Of a DNA stretch of 64,000 nucleotides, positions 15,291 to 24,345 are shown piece after piece. This DNA comes from CAXBBB01 sp963793245 (GTDB lineage: Bacteria; Bacteroidota; Rhodothermia; Rhodothermales; BA12): assembly GCA_963793245.1 (NCBI GenBank), contig CAWBZG010000002.1, positions 124,001 to 188,000 on the forward strand, read 5' to 3'. Every line of letters starts with the position of its first letter. Positions within the stretch are counted from its first letter, which is position 1. A model generated the notes under the pieces. The model saw only the letters and a program-made list of their open reading frames with translations, was not told where the DNA came from and searched no databases. The translations under genes and the position numbers were made by a program.

Positions 15291-15296
15291 CTCTTG

Positions 15297-16130
15297 TCAC
15301 CCATCCAACTCCACGCCATACACGCCCGCGCCGAAAAGAGCGAAGTCGTAGCGGCACGGATCGGCGAGGTCGAGGCGGCGGCACGCGGCGGTGAGGGCGA
15401 CGGCAGATTTCCAGTCATCCTGGGTACGGTGGAGCATGCCCCAGGCGCGGGCTTGGCGTCCGCTGTGAACGTCGAGTGGCAAGATCAATTGGGCGGGCGT
15501 GATGCGCGTCCACAGGCCGAAGTCGACGGGGCCGGGGCGGACCATCCAGCGCAGGTACATCGCGAGGCGTTTGGCGGCGCTGCCGGTTGCGGGGCGGGCG
15601 AGGTGCTTGCGCAGGCGCGTCGGCGTTTCGGGGTGGATCGCGAGGAGAGAGGTCGAGAAGCCTTGGATCGCAGAGCCAACGTCGGTGTCGGAGAGGGAGA
15701 GATGGTCGGAGAAGGCCGCTTCCAGACTGCCGTGCCGTTCGATCAGCAGGCGCAGGTTGCGCGTCAACACGCGGGCGTCGTCGGAGGTGAAGGTGCGGTG
15801 TTTGAAGCCGTCGAGTCGCGGGCCATCGCGCGTTCCGTCGTAGTTCAAGACGAAGGCGGCGGGGCGATAGCGCATCCGCTCGCATAAGTCGGCCAGCTTG
15901 TTCAGGATCGTGGCGCGTCGTCCCCACGCGAGGATCGCAGCGAATAAGCCGATGATGGCAATGTCGTCGGGATCCGAGAAGCCGTGGGGGACGGAGATGG
16001 GATCGTCGGCGATGAAGGCGGGCGCCTCGAAGCGGTCGACCAGGCGATCAAGGCGCGGTTTGAGATCGACCAAATGCGCGCGGCCTGCTTCGCTCAGGTC
16101 GTCGGTGACAGGGAGGAGGGAGGCAGGCAT
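15297..16130 (-). CDS. TIGR02757/DUF2400 family protein
   Basis: The 277-residue protein matches the TIGR02757 (DUF2400) family common in Bacteroidota. Recognisable features are DDPISVPHGFSDPDDIAIIGLFAAILAWGRRATILNK near residue 42, KHRTFTSDDARVLTRNLR, and the C-terminal KRLAMYLRWMVRPGPVDFGLW and LILPLDVHSGRQAR blocks. The fold is distantly related to helix-hairpin-helix DNA glycosylases, and the function is unknown. It converges with the tRNA gene, leaving 6 bp between them. Confidence 0.9.
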   Translation of the reverse strand: MPASLLPVTDDLSEAGRAHLVDLKPRLDRLVDRFEAPAFIADDPISVPHGFSDPDDIAIIGLFAAILAWGRRATILNKLADLCERMRYRPAAFVLNYDGTRDGPRLDGFKHRTFTSDDARVLTRNLRLLIERHGSLEAAFSDHLSLSDTDVGSAIQGFSTSLLAIHPETPTRLRKHLARPATGSAAKRLAMYLRWMVRPGPVDFGLWTRITPAQLILPLDVHSGRQARAWGMLHRTQDDWKSAVALTAACRRLDLADPCRYDFALFGAGVYGVELDG

Positions 16131-16187
16131 GAGGCGTTTGAGCGAGTGGCTAGCGACGGGGCGCGAGCAGGAGGTGCGTCCAGCTAG

Positions 16188-16207
16188 CGACGGGGCATGC
16201 CCCGTCG
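16188..16207. repeat. Perfect 20-bp palindrome
   Basis: CGACGGGGCATGCCCCGTCG is its own exact reverse complement. Nearby, CTAGCGACGGGGC occurs twice (around 16150 and 16184). This may be a small REP-like element or a terminator hairpin behind the ammonia-lyase gene, though no T-tract follows. Confidence 0.55.
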
Positions 16208-16224
16208 GTACGGGGTGGCGGGTG

Positions 16225-17205
16225 CTACGCCGATCGTCCGCACAGCAAATCGACCAGGTCCGTGTTGCCGCCGCTGATGATCACGCCGACGCGCTTCCCT
16301 CGCACGTCGATCTTGCCGGTGCGGACGGCGGAGAGGCCCAGCACGCCCGTCGGTTCGGCGACGAGTTTCATCCGCTGGAGTAGGAAGAGCAGGCTGTCCA
16401 CCAGGTCGTCGTCGGAAACCGTGACGATGCCCGTGACGAGTTCGCGGATGACGGCGAACGGGATGTCGCCCAGGTAAGGCGTGCGTGCGCCGTCGGCGAT
16501 CGTTTTTGGCTCGTGTGTGCGCTGGATCGTGCCGGACTCAAGCGAGCGTTTGGCGTCGTCGGCGGTTTCAGGTTCGACGCCCCACACCTCGCAATCGTGG
16601 AGCAGAGCACGCGCTGTCAACGCCGTCCCCGAGAGCAGACCGCCCCCGCCGACGCAGGCGACGAGTACGTCGAACGGTCCCGCGTCTTCGATGAGTTCGA
16701 GCGCTGCCGTTCCCGCTCCGGCGACCACGGCGGAGTGATCGTACGGCGGAATGACGACCTGGCCTTCGCGCTGCGCGATCTCGGCGCCGATGTGTTCGCG
16801 CACGTCCGTCTCCCGGTTATAGGTCACGATGCGAGCGCCGTAGCCTTCGGTCGCCGACCGCTTGATGCGTGGCGCGTCGCTGGGCATGACGACTGTGACG
16901 CCGACGCCCATCTCGTGGCTTGCCAAGGCGAGCGCTCCGGCGTGGTTTCCCGACGAGTACGTCAGCACGCCCCTCGCGCGCTCCTCTTGGGTCAGCATCA
17001 GCAGGGCGTTGAGGGCGCCTCTGAACTTGAACGCGCCGCTGCGCTGCAGATTCTCGCACTTGAGCACGATGTGGGCGCCCGTCTGTTCGTCGAGCGTGCG
17101 CGAGGTGACGCACGGTGTTCGGTGCGTTCGTCCGGCGATGCGGGCTAGAGCGGCTTGCACGTCGGCGAACGTGACGGGGAGAGCAGGAGCGTCTGTCGAG
17201 GTCAT
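16225..17205 (-). CDS. PLP-dependent threonine/serine ammonia-lyase or racemase
   Basis: This 326-residue fold-type II PLP enzyme contains the Schiff-base Lys in SGAFKFRGALNAL (around residue 60), the substrate loop SSGNHAGALALA and the phosphate-binding GGGGLLSG loop. It lacks the C-terminal ACT regulatory domain of biosynthetic IlvA. It therefore fits the catabolic threonine dehydratase, serine racemase or hydroxyaspartate ammonia-lyase group. The exact substrate cannot be assigned from sequence alone. It stands upstream of the TIGR02757 gene on the same strand, separated by a palindrome. Confidence 0.88.
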   Translation of the reverse strand: MTSTDAPALPVTFADVQAALARIAGRTHRTPCVTSRTLDEQTGAHIVLKCENLQRSGAFKFRGALNALLMLTQEERARGVLTYSSGNHAGALALASHEMGVGVTVVMPSDAPRIKRSATEGYGARIVTYNRETDVREHIGAEIAQREGQVVIPPYDHSAVVAGAGTAALELIEDAGPFDVLVACVGGGGLLSGTALTARALLHDCEVWGVEPETADDAKRSLESGTIQRTHEPKTIADGARTPYLGDIPFAVIRELVTGIVTVSDDDLVDSLLFLLQRMKLVAEPTGVLGLSAVRTGKIDVRGKRVGVIISGGNTDLVDLLCGRSA

Positions 17206-17276
17206 GACGGGAGATACAAAAGAAACGGGCTGCCCGGCAGATGCTCAGGCAGCCCGAAGGTCAGGCGAGGGTGCGA

Positions 17277-17630
17277 TCAGACGCCGCCCATCGTCTTGCC
17301 GGACAGATCCGCTGGATCGACAGGCTTGGTCGCTACTGGCGTTGCGATGATGTCGCTCACGCTGGGATGCTCGCGCTCAACGACGACTTCGACTTCGGTT
17401 AGCAGCGCGGCGATGGCGCCGATGGCGGCAAGTTGCGGCGCGATCAGCAGGGCAGCAGCCGTTCCGCCGACGCCGACCGAGAGGGGAAACTCCAGCAGCG
17501 TGCGCTCGGGCGTGCGGATGATGACGCGCTTGGCGTTTCCATCAGCGGCGATGCTGCGGACTTTGTCGATGAGTTGGTTGCCTTTGAGCTTGATCTCTTC
17601 GACGACGATTTTCGGGTCTGGCGTATCCAT
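17277..17630 (-). CDS. DUF4342 domain protein
   Basis: This 117-residue protein matches DUF4342: VVEEIKLKGNQLIDKVRSIAADGNAKRVIIRTPERTLLEFPLSVGVGG, then a hydrophobic Ala/Ile segment (LLIAPQLAAIGAIAALLTEV) and a short charged tail. The family is small, widespread and of unknown function, often near stress or regulatory genes. The ATG at 17630 gives the family start; a longer frame upstream reads through non-coding sequence. Confidence 0.85.
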   Translation of the reverse strand: MDTPDPKIVVEEIKLKGNQLIDKVRSIAADGNAKRVIIRTPERTLLEFPLSVGVGGTAAALLIAPQLAAIGAIAALLTEVEVVVEREHPSVSDIIATPVATKPVDPADLSGKTMGGV

Positions 17631-17998
17631 GAGGGATGAGGGTAAGGGTGAACGTGTTGTGTTTTCGAAACTTAAGATGAGTCTCGCTTTTGAGGCTGGT
17701 CGTTTTGAGATACGCAGACGAGGTGAGCAAGTGGCACGCGTCGCAATCCCATTACATGGTATACAGCCCGGGGAACGAGATTCAAGATGAGACGGTCGCT
17801 GGGAGCAGCAAGGGGGCGGATGAGCGATGCCGGTAGGAAAACCGGAAATAAAAACGCAGAAGGCCTTAAATCGTTGGTTTGGCCGCCGATACATGGTTTG
17901 CAGACGGGTTGTACCACGTCCGACCAAAGTTGGCACGGACTTGAGAGCAGCCTCAACCACATTCCTTCCCCACCCAAACCGCCTTACGGCAACTACCC
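17631..17998. other. Intergenic region upstream of the pilus locus
   Basis: No gene is supported. The region has several AT-richer patches and a small hairpin CCGGT-aggaaa-ACCGG near 17828, and must carry promoters for the divergent DUF4342 and pilin-like genes. A c-di-GMP riboswitch was considered because of an ACGCAGAAGGCC stretch, but the conserved core is missing. Confidence 0.35.
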
Positions 17999-18433
17999 AT
18001 GGGACAACAACAACTCCTCCTCCTGGTGCTCGGCATCGTCATCGTCGGCATCGCCGCAGTCGCCGGAATCCAGGCCTTCTCGGAAGGCAAGGCCACCGCC
18101 AAAGCCGACGCCACCGTCGCTGACGCAGCCCGCGCCATCACGGACATTCAGGCATGGTACTTCAAGCCTAAGCCGTTTGGTGGTGGTGGCGAAGACACCA
18201 CGAGCTTCACGGGCTTCAAGTGGTCGAATATTGGTCGCAACGCCGCCGATGATGCAGGATCGGAAGCAACTAAGTACGAAACCGCCAATGCATGTATGAC
18301 CATCGCAGGTGTCAGCGGTAAAGCGACAATTACCATCGAGACGCGTGATGCCGATGGATGCGGGGCTGCTACCTACGCTACGGCCGTCGTCAAGGGTGGC
18401 GATCCCGAAGACGTGACCTGGACGTACAACTAA
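17999..18433 (+). CDS. Type IV pilin-like protein with atypical N-terminus
   Basis: The 144-residue protein starts MGQQQLLLLVLGIVIVGIAAVAGIQAFSEG, a hydrophobic helix directly at the N-terminus followed by an amphipathic Ala-rich region, then a small globular domain with two cysteines that may pair. This is the layout of a type IV pilin or major pseudopilin. The usual prepilin signature is missing: there is no basic leader, no G-F cleavage site and no Glu5. It is separated from pilC by a strong terminator, so it can be expressed at a different level, as expected for a major subunit. Confidence 0.72.
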   Translation: MGQQQLLLLVLGIVIVGIAAVAGIQAFSEGKATAKADATVADAARAITDIQAWYFKPKPFGGGGEDTTSFTGFKWSNIGRNAADDAGSEATKYETANACMTIAGVSGKATITIETRDADGCGAATYATAVVKGGDPEDVTWTYN

Positions 18434-18456
18434 GTCCTCTCGCACTTCCCTCTGAA

Positions 18457-18496
18457 GAGGCGATCTCCTTCCCGGGAGGTCGCCTCTTTTGTTTTG
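18457..18496 (+). terminator. Rho-independent terminator after the pilin-like gene
   Basis: GAGGCGATCTCC and GGAGGTCGCCTC form a 12-bp stem with one G-T pair around TTCCCG, followed at once by TTTTGTTTTG. It starts about 24 bp after the pilin-like stop codon and explains separate transcription of the pilin and the assembly genes. Confidence 0.92.
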
Positions 18497-18639
18497 TGCA
18501 TCTAGTTGTGTATAAAAGGGATACCGTCGCTGTCGGCATGATGCTTGCGGAGGGGGATGGGGCAGGTCTCTCCCCTTAAGTCGACGCGCACGCGCGCCGA
18601 TACCCAAGAGGCCTCTTCCCACCTCAGCCCTTCCCTCTC

Positions 18640-19998
18640 ATGCCCGTATCCGAGTTTCGCTTCAACGGCGTCGGTCCCGGCGGCCAGCCCGTCCAGGGCA
18701 CCGTGTTCGCTCCGAGCAAGCGGCATGCACAGCGCAAGGCTACGGAGCTATCCGAGAAACACCGGTTCACGCTCAAGGAATTGCAGCAGCGGCGGGCGTA
18801 TCTCTACAAAGTCCGCCACCCCAACGGCAAGACGATCAGCGGCGAGCAGAAGGCCTACGCTCAGGACGAGGTCAAAGGCGCGCTCGAAAAGATGGGACTC
18901 GAAGTCCTGCGCGTCGAGAAGAAGCTGATCAGCTTCCAGATGAAGCCGCCGACGCAGGACCTGATCATGTTCGTCCGCCTCTCGGCTAACCTGCTGCGTG
19001 AGAAGCTGCCGTTCGACGAAATCCTCGGGCTGCTCATCAACGACATATCGAGCAAGAGCCTCAAGCAGGTCCTCCGTGACCTGAACGCCGACTTGAAGAG
19101 CGGGATGGAGGCGAAGCAAGCCTTCATGAAGCACCAGCACATGCTGGGCAAGTTCACCGCCTACATGCTCGGAATCGCGAGTCAGAGCGGCAACATGGCG
19201 GAGATCTATGAGAGCACGGCGCGCTTTATGGAGCGCAAGGACGAGTTCAGAAAGAACATCAAGAGCGCGATGATCACGCCCGCGCTGACTATCATCGCGC
19301 TGATCGGCGTGATGATATGGTACCTGTGGACGATCATCCCGCAGACCGCCGGACTGATGGCCGATCTGGGCGTCGAGTTGCCCTATCTGAGCACCAAGTC
19401 GCTCCAGTTCGCTGCCTGGATGGACGTGTACTGGCTGCACGTGCTGGTCGGGTTGATCATCGGCACGGTCGCGCTGGCGCTGTTCGTCCGATCCGACAAA
19501 GGCGAGATGTTTATCCATCGCAACCTGATCCGCCTGCCGGTCATCGGCTCGCTGCTGCACAAGCTCAACATCGAGGTGTTTTGCCGCGTGTTCTCGGTTC
19601 TCTACAGCGGCGCGGGCGACAACATCGCCGTCATCAAGATCGCAGCCGAGGCGTGCGGCAACCGCTATATGGAGCAGCGCATCAAGACGGTCACGATCCC
19701 GCTCATGGTGGCGCGAGGCGTCGATCTGGTCAAGGCGATGGAGGCATCCGGCGTGTTCACGACGATGGCGCTCGCCCGCTTCCGCAGCGGCGCCGAGACG
19801 GGCAACGTCAAGAACAGCGCCGAGCAAATGGCGAACTACTACGAAAAGGAGACGACGCTCAAGCTCGCCACGACCGTCGAGGCGATCCAGACCGTCATCG
19901 CCGTCCTCATCACGTTTGCCATCATCTTCCTGACACTCGTCTCGTCCGAAATCGCCCTCGTCCAGCCGTCGGCGCAGGACATGCAGAGCAGTTACTGA
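18640..19998 (+). CDS. Inner-membrane platform protein of T4P/T2SS (PilC/GspF)
   Basis: The 452-residue protein has two copies of the T2SSF domain: the first around residues 108-235 (FVRLSANLLREKLPFDEILGLL) and the second around 305-440 (FCRVFSVLYSGAGDNIAVIKIA), each followed by membrane helices. An N-terminal region of about 100 residues holds EFRFNGVGPGGQPVQGTVFAPS, typical of PilC/GspF. The platform couples ATPase motion to pilin extraction from the membrane. It heads the assembly operon and lies 110 bp before the ATPase gene. Confidence 0.95.
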   Translation: MPVSEFRFNGVGPGGQPVQGTVFAPSKRHAQRKATELSEKHRFTLKELQQRRAYLYKVRHPNGKTISGEQKAYAQDEVKGALEKMGLEVLRVEKKLISFQMKPPTQDLIMFVRLSANLLREKLPFDEILGLLINDISSKSLKQVLRDLNADLKSGMEAKQAFMKHQHMLGKFTAYMLGIASQSGNMAEIYESTARFMERKDEFRKNIKSAMITPALTIIALIGVMIWYLWTIIPQTAGLMADLGVELPYLSTKSLQFAAWMDVYWLHVLVGLIIGTVALALFVRSDKGEMFIHRNLIRLPVIGSLLHKLNIEVFCRVFSVLYSGAGDNIAVIKIAAEACGNRYMEQRIKTVTIPLMVARGVDLVKAMEASGVFTTMALARFRSGAETGNVKNSAEQMANYYEKETTLKLATTVEAIQTVIAVLITFAIIFLTLVSSEIALVQPSAQDMQSSY

Positions 19999-20108
19999 TG
20001 GACTCTCCTCTTCACTCAAATCCACCTCGTCACACCCTGGCCCCTTAAGAAAACTCCGTGTGCTGCTGATACACCACCTGTAGCCCCGCCGCTGTACCCA
20101 CCACCCCC

Positions 20109-22823
20109 ATGAGCCGCTTCTTCTCCAACCCCTTCCGCAAGGACGACACCGCCGTCATCGACGACCGCGCGATGCCGGGGCGTGCCGGTGCGGATCGGTT
20201 TGGCGACGATCCGATCACCCAAGCGCTGATCAACTCGGGAGGCGTGCGGCTCAAGCAGGCAGAGCAGGCGCGGCGGTATGCGTCGGGTGAGCGTCCCGTC
20301 TGGCGTGTGCTGCTGACGATGGACGGCGTCGACCGGGCCAAGACATATGAGATCGCGGCGCGTGTTCAGGGCTATCCGCTGGCCGAATTGGGCGCGCACC
20401 CCAAAGACGAGTTTGTCCAAGCCGTCTTGGGGCTGATGACGCCTGACGTGCTCCAGCGCACGTCGACGTTGGGTCTACTGCCCTACAAGTTTGGGTTCGA
20501 CGCCCAGACGCGCGCCCAGCGATTGGTGCTGGCGACGCATGATCCGTCGTCTCCCGACGTGATCGAGACCGTCGAACTGCTCGGCGGCAACGTCGAACTC
20601 TGCTATGCCGACGAGCGCGAAGTGCGCCGCCGGCTCGACCGTGCGATGCGTTCGATGGGAAACGCATCGCCCTCTGACTCCTCGGCTGGAGACTCCTCGG
20701 ATGCCGCTCGGCTTTCCAGCGAGACGCCTTCTATGCGCCCGCACCAATCGCCTCCCAGCGCTAGCGAGCAGCCTTCTCGTCGGATTCCTTCTCCCGCCCA
20801 CGATAGCCTGCCCCGTCCCGACGGGGCGCCACCGACTCCCTCGTGGGAAAAGGTCAAGGGCACCGATGTAGCCGCGCCATCTTCGGATAGCGCCAGCGCA
20901 TCGCCGCCGCCCCAGCCACCCGACGTGCCCTCGTTCCAGGCGACGGCTCCCACCACTCAGGGGGCGCCATCTACCTCACTTTCTGGACTGTCCGGTGACG
21001 GCGCCTCTTCTCGCACTCCCGACGCCGTCCCCAGCCCCACCCAGGCTCGCGACCGGGTCGTGGCGATGCTGCTGCGGAAGCAGATCGTTCACCCGGACCA
21101 GGTCGATGCGGCGCACGAAGCAAGCAAAGCCGAAGGCTCGAAAGAAGCCTTGTGGCGCGCGATCAGCAAGCTCGACGGCGTCGACCGCGATGCGATCTTC
21201 GCCGAAGCCGCCCAAGTCTACGCGTTTCCCGAAGCCGACCTCGACGAAGGCCAGCCGACGCCCGAGTTCGTCCGCTCGGTCATGGCGACGTTCGACGAAG
21301 TCAAACGCAAGCGCCTGCTCGACCTGTCCGTCGTTCCCGCCGAGTGCGACGTGGACACGGCGACCGGAGCCGTCAAGCTAATCTTCGTCACCTACGATCC
21401 GGCGCGCCCCGAAGTGCACCGCGCCATCCACGCGCTCAAGCTGGAGCGCTACGAGCTGCAGTACGCGCCCGAAGCGCTGGTCACCAAGACGCTGCGCGAT
21501 GCGTATCCGCGCAAGAACGAGTACCTCGAGAAGATGGAGGAGGGCGGAGGTGTCGCCTTCGATCTGGGTGCTACGTTCGAAGACGAAGGCGGACTGGACG
21601 AAGAAGCGCTCGAAGCTGAAATCGGCCGGAGCACGCTCATCAACCTGTTCGAGGCGACGCTCGTCGAAGCCGTCCGTCAGGGCGTCAGCGACATCCACGT
21701 GTGGCCCAACGCCAAGGGCAAAGTCGAAATCCACTTCCGTTTGGACGGCGCGCTCAAAAGGTGGCACACCGAAGAGAACATCCACCCCGAAGCGCTGCTC
21801 GCCGTCATCAAGGACAACGCCAGCAACGTCGACCGGTTTGAGCGCGACAAAGCCCAGGACGGCTTCATCCAGCGTAGGATCGACGACGCGCTGATCCGCT
21901 TCCGCGTGAGCGTGCTGCCCATCGCCACGGCGAGCCAGGAAGTCCGCGCCGAAAGCATCGTCATCCGAATCCTGGACGACCGCAAAGTCGTCACCGATCT
22001 GAACAAGCTGGGCATGCTTCCGAACGCCATGGAGCGCTTCGAGATGGCGATCCGCCAGCCGCACGGCATGGTGATCTTGACTGGCCCGACCGGTAGCGGC
22101 AAGAGCACGACGCTCGTGGCGGCGCTCCACCAGGTCGTCAGCCCGACGGTGAACGTGCTGACAGTCGAGGATCCGGTCGAGTACATCATCCACGGCGTGC
22201 GCCAGATCAAGCTGAGCCACAAGCTCGGACTGGAAGGCGCGTTGCGCGCGATCCTGCGGCATGACCCCGACGTGGTCATGGTCGGCGAGATGCGCGACAA
22301 GGAAACCGCCGAAATGGGCGTCAAACTCGCCAACACGGGCCACCTGACGTTCTCGACGCTCCACACCAACGACGCGCCGTCGGCGGTTTCGCGGCTCTAC
22401 AAAATGGGCGTCGAACCCTTCCTGATCGCCTACGCCATCAACCTGATCGTGGCCCAGCGCCTGATTCGGACGCTGTGCGAAAGCTGCAAGCAGGTCGACG
22501 ACGATCCCGATCCCGTCTTGATGGAGCGCATGGGCTTCACGCCAGAGGACCAGGCGAACACGCTGTATCGCGCAAACCCCAAAGGCTGCGCCAAGTGCAA
22601 CGGCGGCTATAAAGGCCGACGTGCTATCACCGAGGCGCTCTACTTCAGCCGCGCCATCCGCCACATGATCGTGACGGCAAAAGACGCCATTGACGAGGAC
22701 GCCATTCGCACGCAAGCCGAGAAGGAGGGCATGCTCACGCTCCAAGACTCGGCACGCGTCTACGCCACACGCGGCGTCACCTCGCTCGACGAGATGATGC
22801 GCGTCACAGCCAGCGAGGGATAA
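20109..22823 (+). CDS. PilB/GspE assembly ATPase with two N-terminal domains
   Basis: The 904-residue ATPase is longer than usual for PilB or GspE (about 500-600). Two GspE-N-type domains are visible: one at about 30-180 (ITQALINSGGVRLKQAEQAR) and one at about 315-470 (VVAMLLRKQIVHPDQVDAAH). They are joined by a Ser/Pro-rich linker. The motor follows, with Walker A GPTGSGKS (659-666), Asp box DPDVVMVGEMRD and His box HLTFSTLHTND. A four-cysteine zinc site is formed by CESC and CAKC. It powers extension or secretion. The next gene starts 3 bp later. Confidence 0.95.
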   Translation: MSRFFSNPFRKDDTAVIDDRAMPGRAGADRFGDDPITQALINSGGVRLKQAEQARRYASGERPVWRVLLTMDGVDRAKTYEIAARVQGYPLAELGAHPKDEFVQAVLGLMTPDVLQRTSTLGLLPYKFGFDAQTRAQRLVLATHDPSSPDVIETVELLGGNVELCYADEREVRRRLDRAMRSMGNASPSDSSAGDSSDAARLSSETPSMRPHQSPPSASEQPSRRIPSPAHDSLPRPDGAPPTPSWEKVKGTDVAAPSSDSASASPPPQPPDVPSFQATAPTTQGAPSTSLSGLSGDGASSRTPDAVPSPTQARDRVVAMLLRKQIVHPDQVDAAHEASKAEGSKEALWRAISKLDGVDRDAIFAEAAQVYAFPEADLDEGQPTPEFVRSVMATFDEVKRKRLLDLSVVPAECDVDTATGAVKLIFVTYDPARPEVHRAIHALKLERYELQYAPEALVTKTLRDAYPRKNEYLEKMEEGGGVAFDLGATFEDEGGLDEEALEAEIGRSTLINLFEATLVEAVRQGVSDIHVWPNAKGKVEIHFRLDGALKRWHTEENIHPEALLAVIKDNASNVDRFERDKAQDGFIQRRIDDALIRFRVSVLPIATASQEVRAESIVIRILDDRKVVTDLNKLGMLPNAMERFEMAIRQPHGMVILTGPTGSGKSTTLVAALHQVVSPTVNVLTVEDPVEYIIHGVRQIKLSHKLGLEGALRAILRHDPDVVMVGEMRDKETAEMGVKLANTGHLTFSTLHTNDAPSAVSRLYKMGVEPFLIAYAINLIVAQRLIRTLCESCKQVDDDPDPVLMERMGFTPEDQANTLYRANPKGCAKCNGGYKGRRAITEALYFSRAIRHMIVTAKDAIDEDAIRTQAEKEGMLTLQDSARVYATRGVTSLDEMMRVTASEG

Positions 22824-22826
22824 GCG

Positions 22827-23528
22827 ATGCCACAGACCATGCTTGCCACGCTAGCGCTCGTAATGGCGCTGATGTACTCCAACGACGTTTCGCAGCGCCG
22901 CATCGACTTTGATCGCAACAACCTGAAAATGGAAGTCGAGGAGATGGCGACCGCCGTCGCGCTCGAAACGCTGGCGCGCATCCGCGAACTGCCGTACGAC
23001 GACGGACTCAAGCCGCTCGACCAGTACAAAGGTCTCGACGGACGTCTGCTCGGAGGCGTTACCGAAGCCACGATCTTGGGCGATCTGAGTGCCTTGTCTG
23101 CGACCAACAAGCGCTGCAAAAACGTGCGGGGCCGCGATCCCAAAGAACTGGAAGTGTGGAAGCTGTTGAAAAAGACGCTTGCCCTACTCGACGACGATGA
23201 TGACGAGGACGATGAGTTGGAGCGGCCCGACCGAAAGAGAGGCTACGGCAGCTGGCGCGATGACTGCGCGACGATGAACGATTTCAATGGCGCGCGGACG
23301 ATGCAGATCGCCTATCCGCTGTCGAGTAGCGAAGTCGTGTTCGACGTAGACGTCGAGATGACCTACGTCGAGAGTTCGGGCGGCGCGATGGTGCCAGTGG
23401 CCTTGCCGCAGTTGCAGAAGCAGGTGACCATCGTCGTGATCCGACGTGTGGGCCGACGGCGCGCGGACGGGCGTATTCCTGCCCACACGCCGATCCGTAT
23501 CTCGCGGGTCTTTTCCCTGGAGGTGTAG
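22827..23528 (+). CDS. Minor pilin/pseudopilin-like protein 1
   Basis: The 233-residue protein begins with a short hydrophobic helix (MLATLALVMALMY) followed by a charged amphipathic helix and a globular region with a very acidic loop (DDDDDEDDELE) around residue 122. The position after the ATPase gene and the layout fit a minor pilin. No prepilin cleavage motif and no Glu5 are present. No family is recognised beyond this. It sits 3 bp after the ATPase gene and 1 bp before the next pilin-like gene, so it is almost certainly cotranscribed. Confidence 0.65.
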   Translation: MPQTMLATLALVMALMYSNDVSQRRIDFDRNNLKMEVEEMATAVALETLARIRELPYDDGLKPLDQYKGLDGRLLGGVTEATILGDLSALSATNKRCKNVRGRDPKELEVWKLLKKTLALLDDDDDEDDELERPDRKRGYGSWRDDCATMNDFNGARTMQIAYPLSSSEVVFDVDVEMTYVESSGGAMVPVALPQLQKQVTIVVIRRVGRRRADGRIPAHTPIRISRVFSLEV

Positions 23529-23529
23529 G

Positions 23530-24312
23530 ATGATTGCACTCATGGACAACCTGCTCTCCGCCATCGTCGGATCGGTCGTGATGATGATCCTGATCACGTC
23601 GGCGATGCGGGTGCAGACGCTCAACGTGGATACCACGGCGGCCTACGCCGCGCGCAACATGGCTTCCGAGACGATGACGTGGATGGAAGACGATCTGATG
23701 CGCATCGGCCTCAACATGCCCGGCAATACCTCGCCGATTCTCGCCCCGCGCGACACGACGATGATTGTCGGATCGGACACGACGCTGATGATGGGCGAGT
23801 TTCGCTTCGTCCGCGCCATCAGCAACCCGGCCTACGACCCCGACACTTCGCCCGCGTCGGTGCCTATCCAACTGCTCGTCGGGACGCGCTATAGAACGGT
23901 GTCCGAGGGCACGCGTGCGGGTAGCGGCGGCGCCTACCCCGTCTTTCGCATCGAACGCGACACCATGCTCGTCGACCCGACGGCGCTGCCGTTCGACGTG
24001 GCGACCGAGACGTTTACGCGCGTGGGCATCGACAACGCGTTTCGCTCCAACAGTGGCAACTGGGCACGCGCCGGTGGCACGCCTCCGCTGCTCCGGCAGT
24101 TCGACTTAGGGTTCGTGAGCGCGGAGATGGACGACGTGCCCAACGACGAAGTCGTGCCGCGCTACGATGGGGGCGAAGCGCTCAACGTGCGCCTGCGCCT
24201 GAGCATCGCGCCTCCATTCGAGACGGCCACATCCACGCTCCGCTCGATCCAGCACGCGGCCACGCTGATGATCATGCACGACGGCCAAAGCCTCGCCGTC
24301 GCTGGTCCCTGA
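23530..24312 (+). CDS. Minor pilin/pseudopilin-like protein 2
   Basis: This 260-residue protein has the N-terminal helix LLSAIVGSVVMMILITSAMRVQ preceded by MIALMDN, then MASETMTWMEDDLMRIGLNMPG, which resembles the alpha-helical extension of minor pilins such as PilW. The remainder is a predicted beta-rich globular domain. Like its neighbours it lacks the K/R-G-F leader and Glu5. The ATG at 23530 begins 1 bp after the previous stop codon; longer upstream readings overlap the preceding gene and are rejected. Confidence 0.65.
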   Translation: MIALMDNLLSAIVGSVVMMILITSAMRVQTLNVDTTAAYAARNMASETMTWMEDDLMRIGLNMPGNTSPILAPRDTTMIVGSDTTLMMGEFRFVRAISNPAYDPDTSPASVPIQLLVGTRYRTVSEGTRAGSGGAYPVFRIERDTMLVDPTALPFDVATETFTRVGIDNAFRSNSGNWARAGGTPPLLRQFDLGFVSAEMDDVPNDEVVPRYDGGEALNVRLRLSIAPPFETATSTLRSIQHAATLMIMHDGQSLAVAGP

Positions 24313-24345
24313 CTCCTTTAGTACCGACTCTACCAACTAACTCCC

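Noticed and set aside
17820..17910. Possible c-di-GMP-I riboswitch upstream of the pilin-like gene
   Set aside because: There is an ACGCAGAAGGCC stretch and a hairpin, but the conserved GGGCAAACC and GAAA-hairpin parts are missing and the element order does not fit.
21378..22745. Minus-strand open frame opposite the PilB/GspE ATPase
   Set aside because: It is a shadow of the ATPase gene: no motifs, composition unlike a real protein, and the plus-strand gene has all catalytic motifs.
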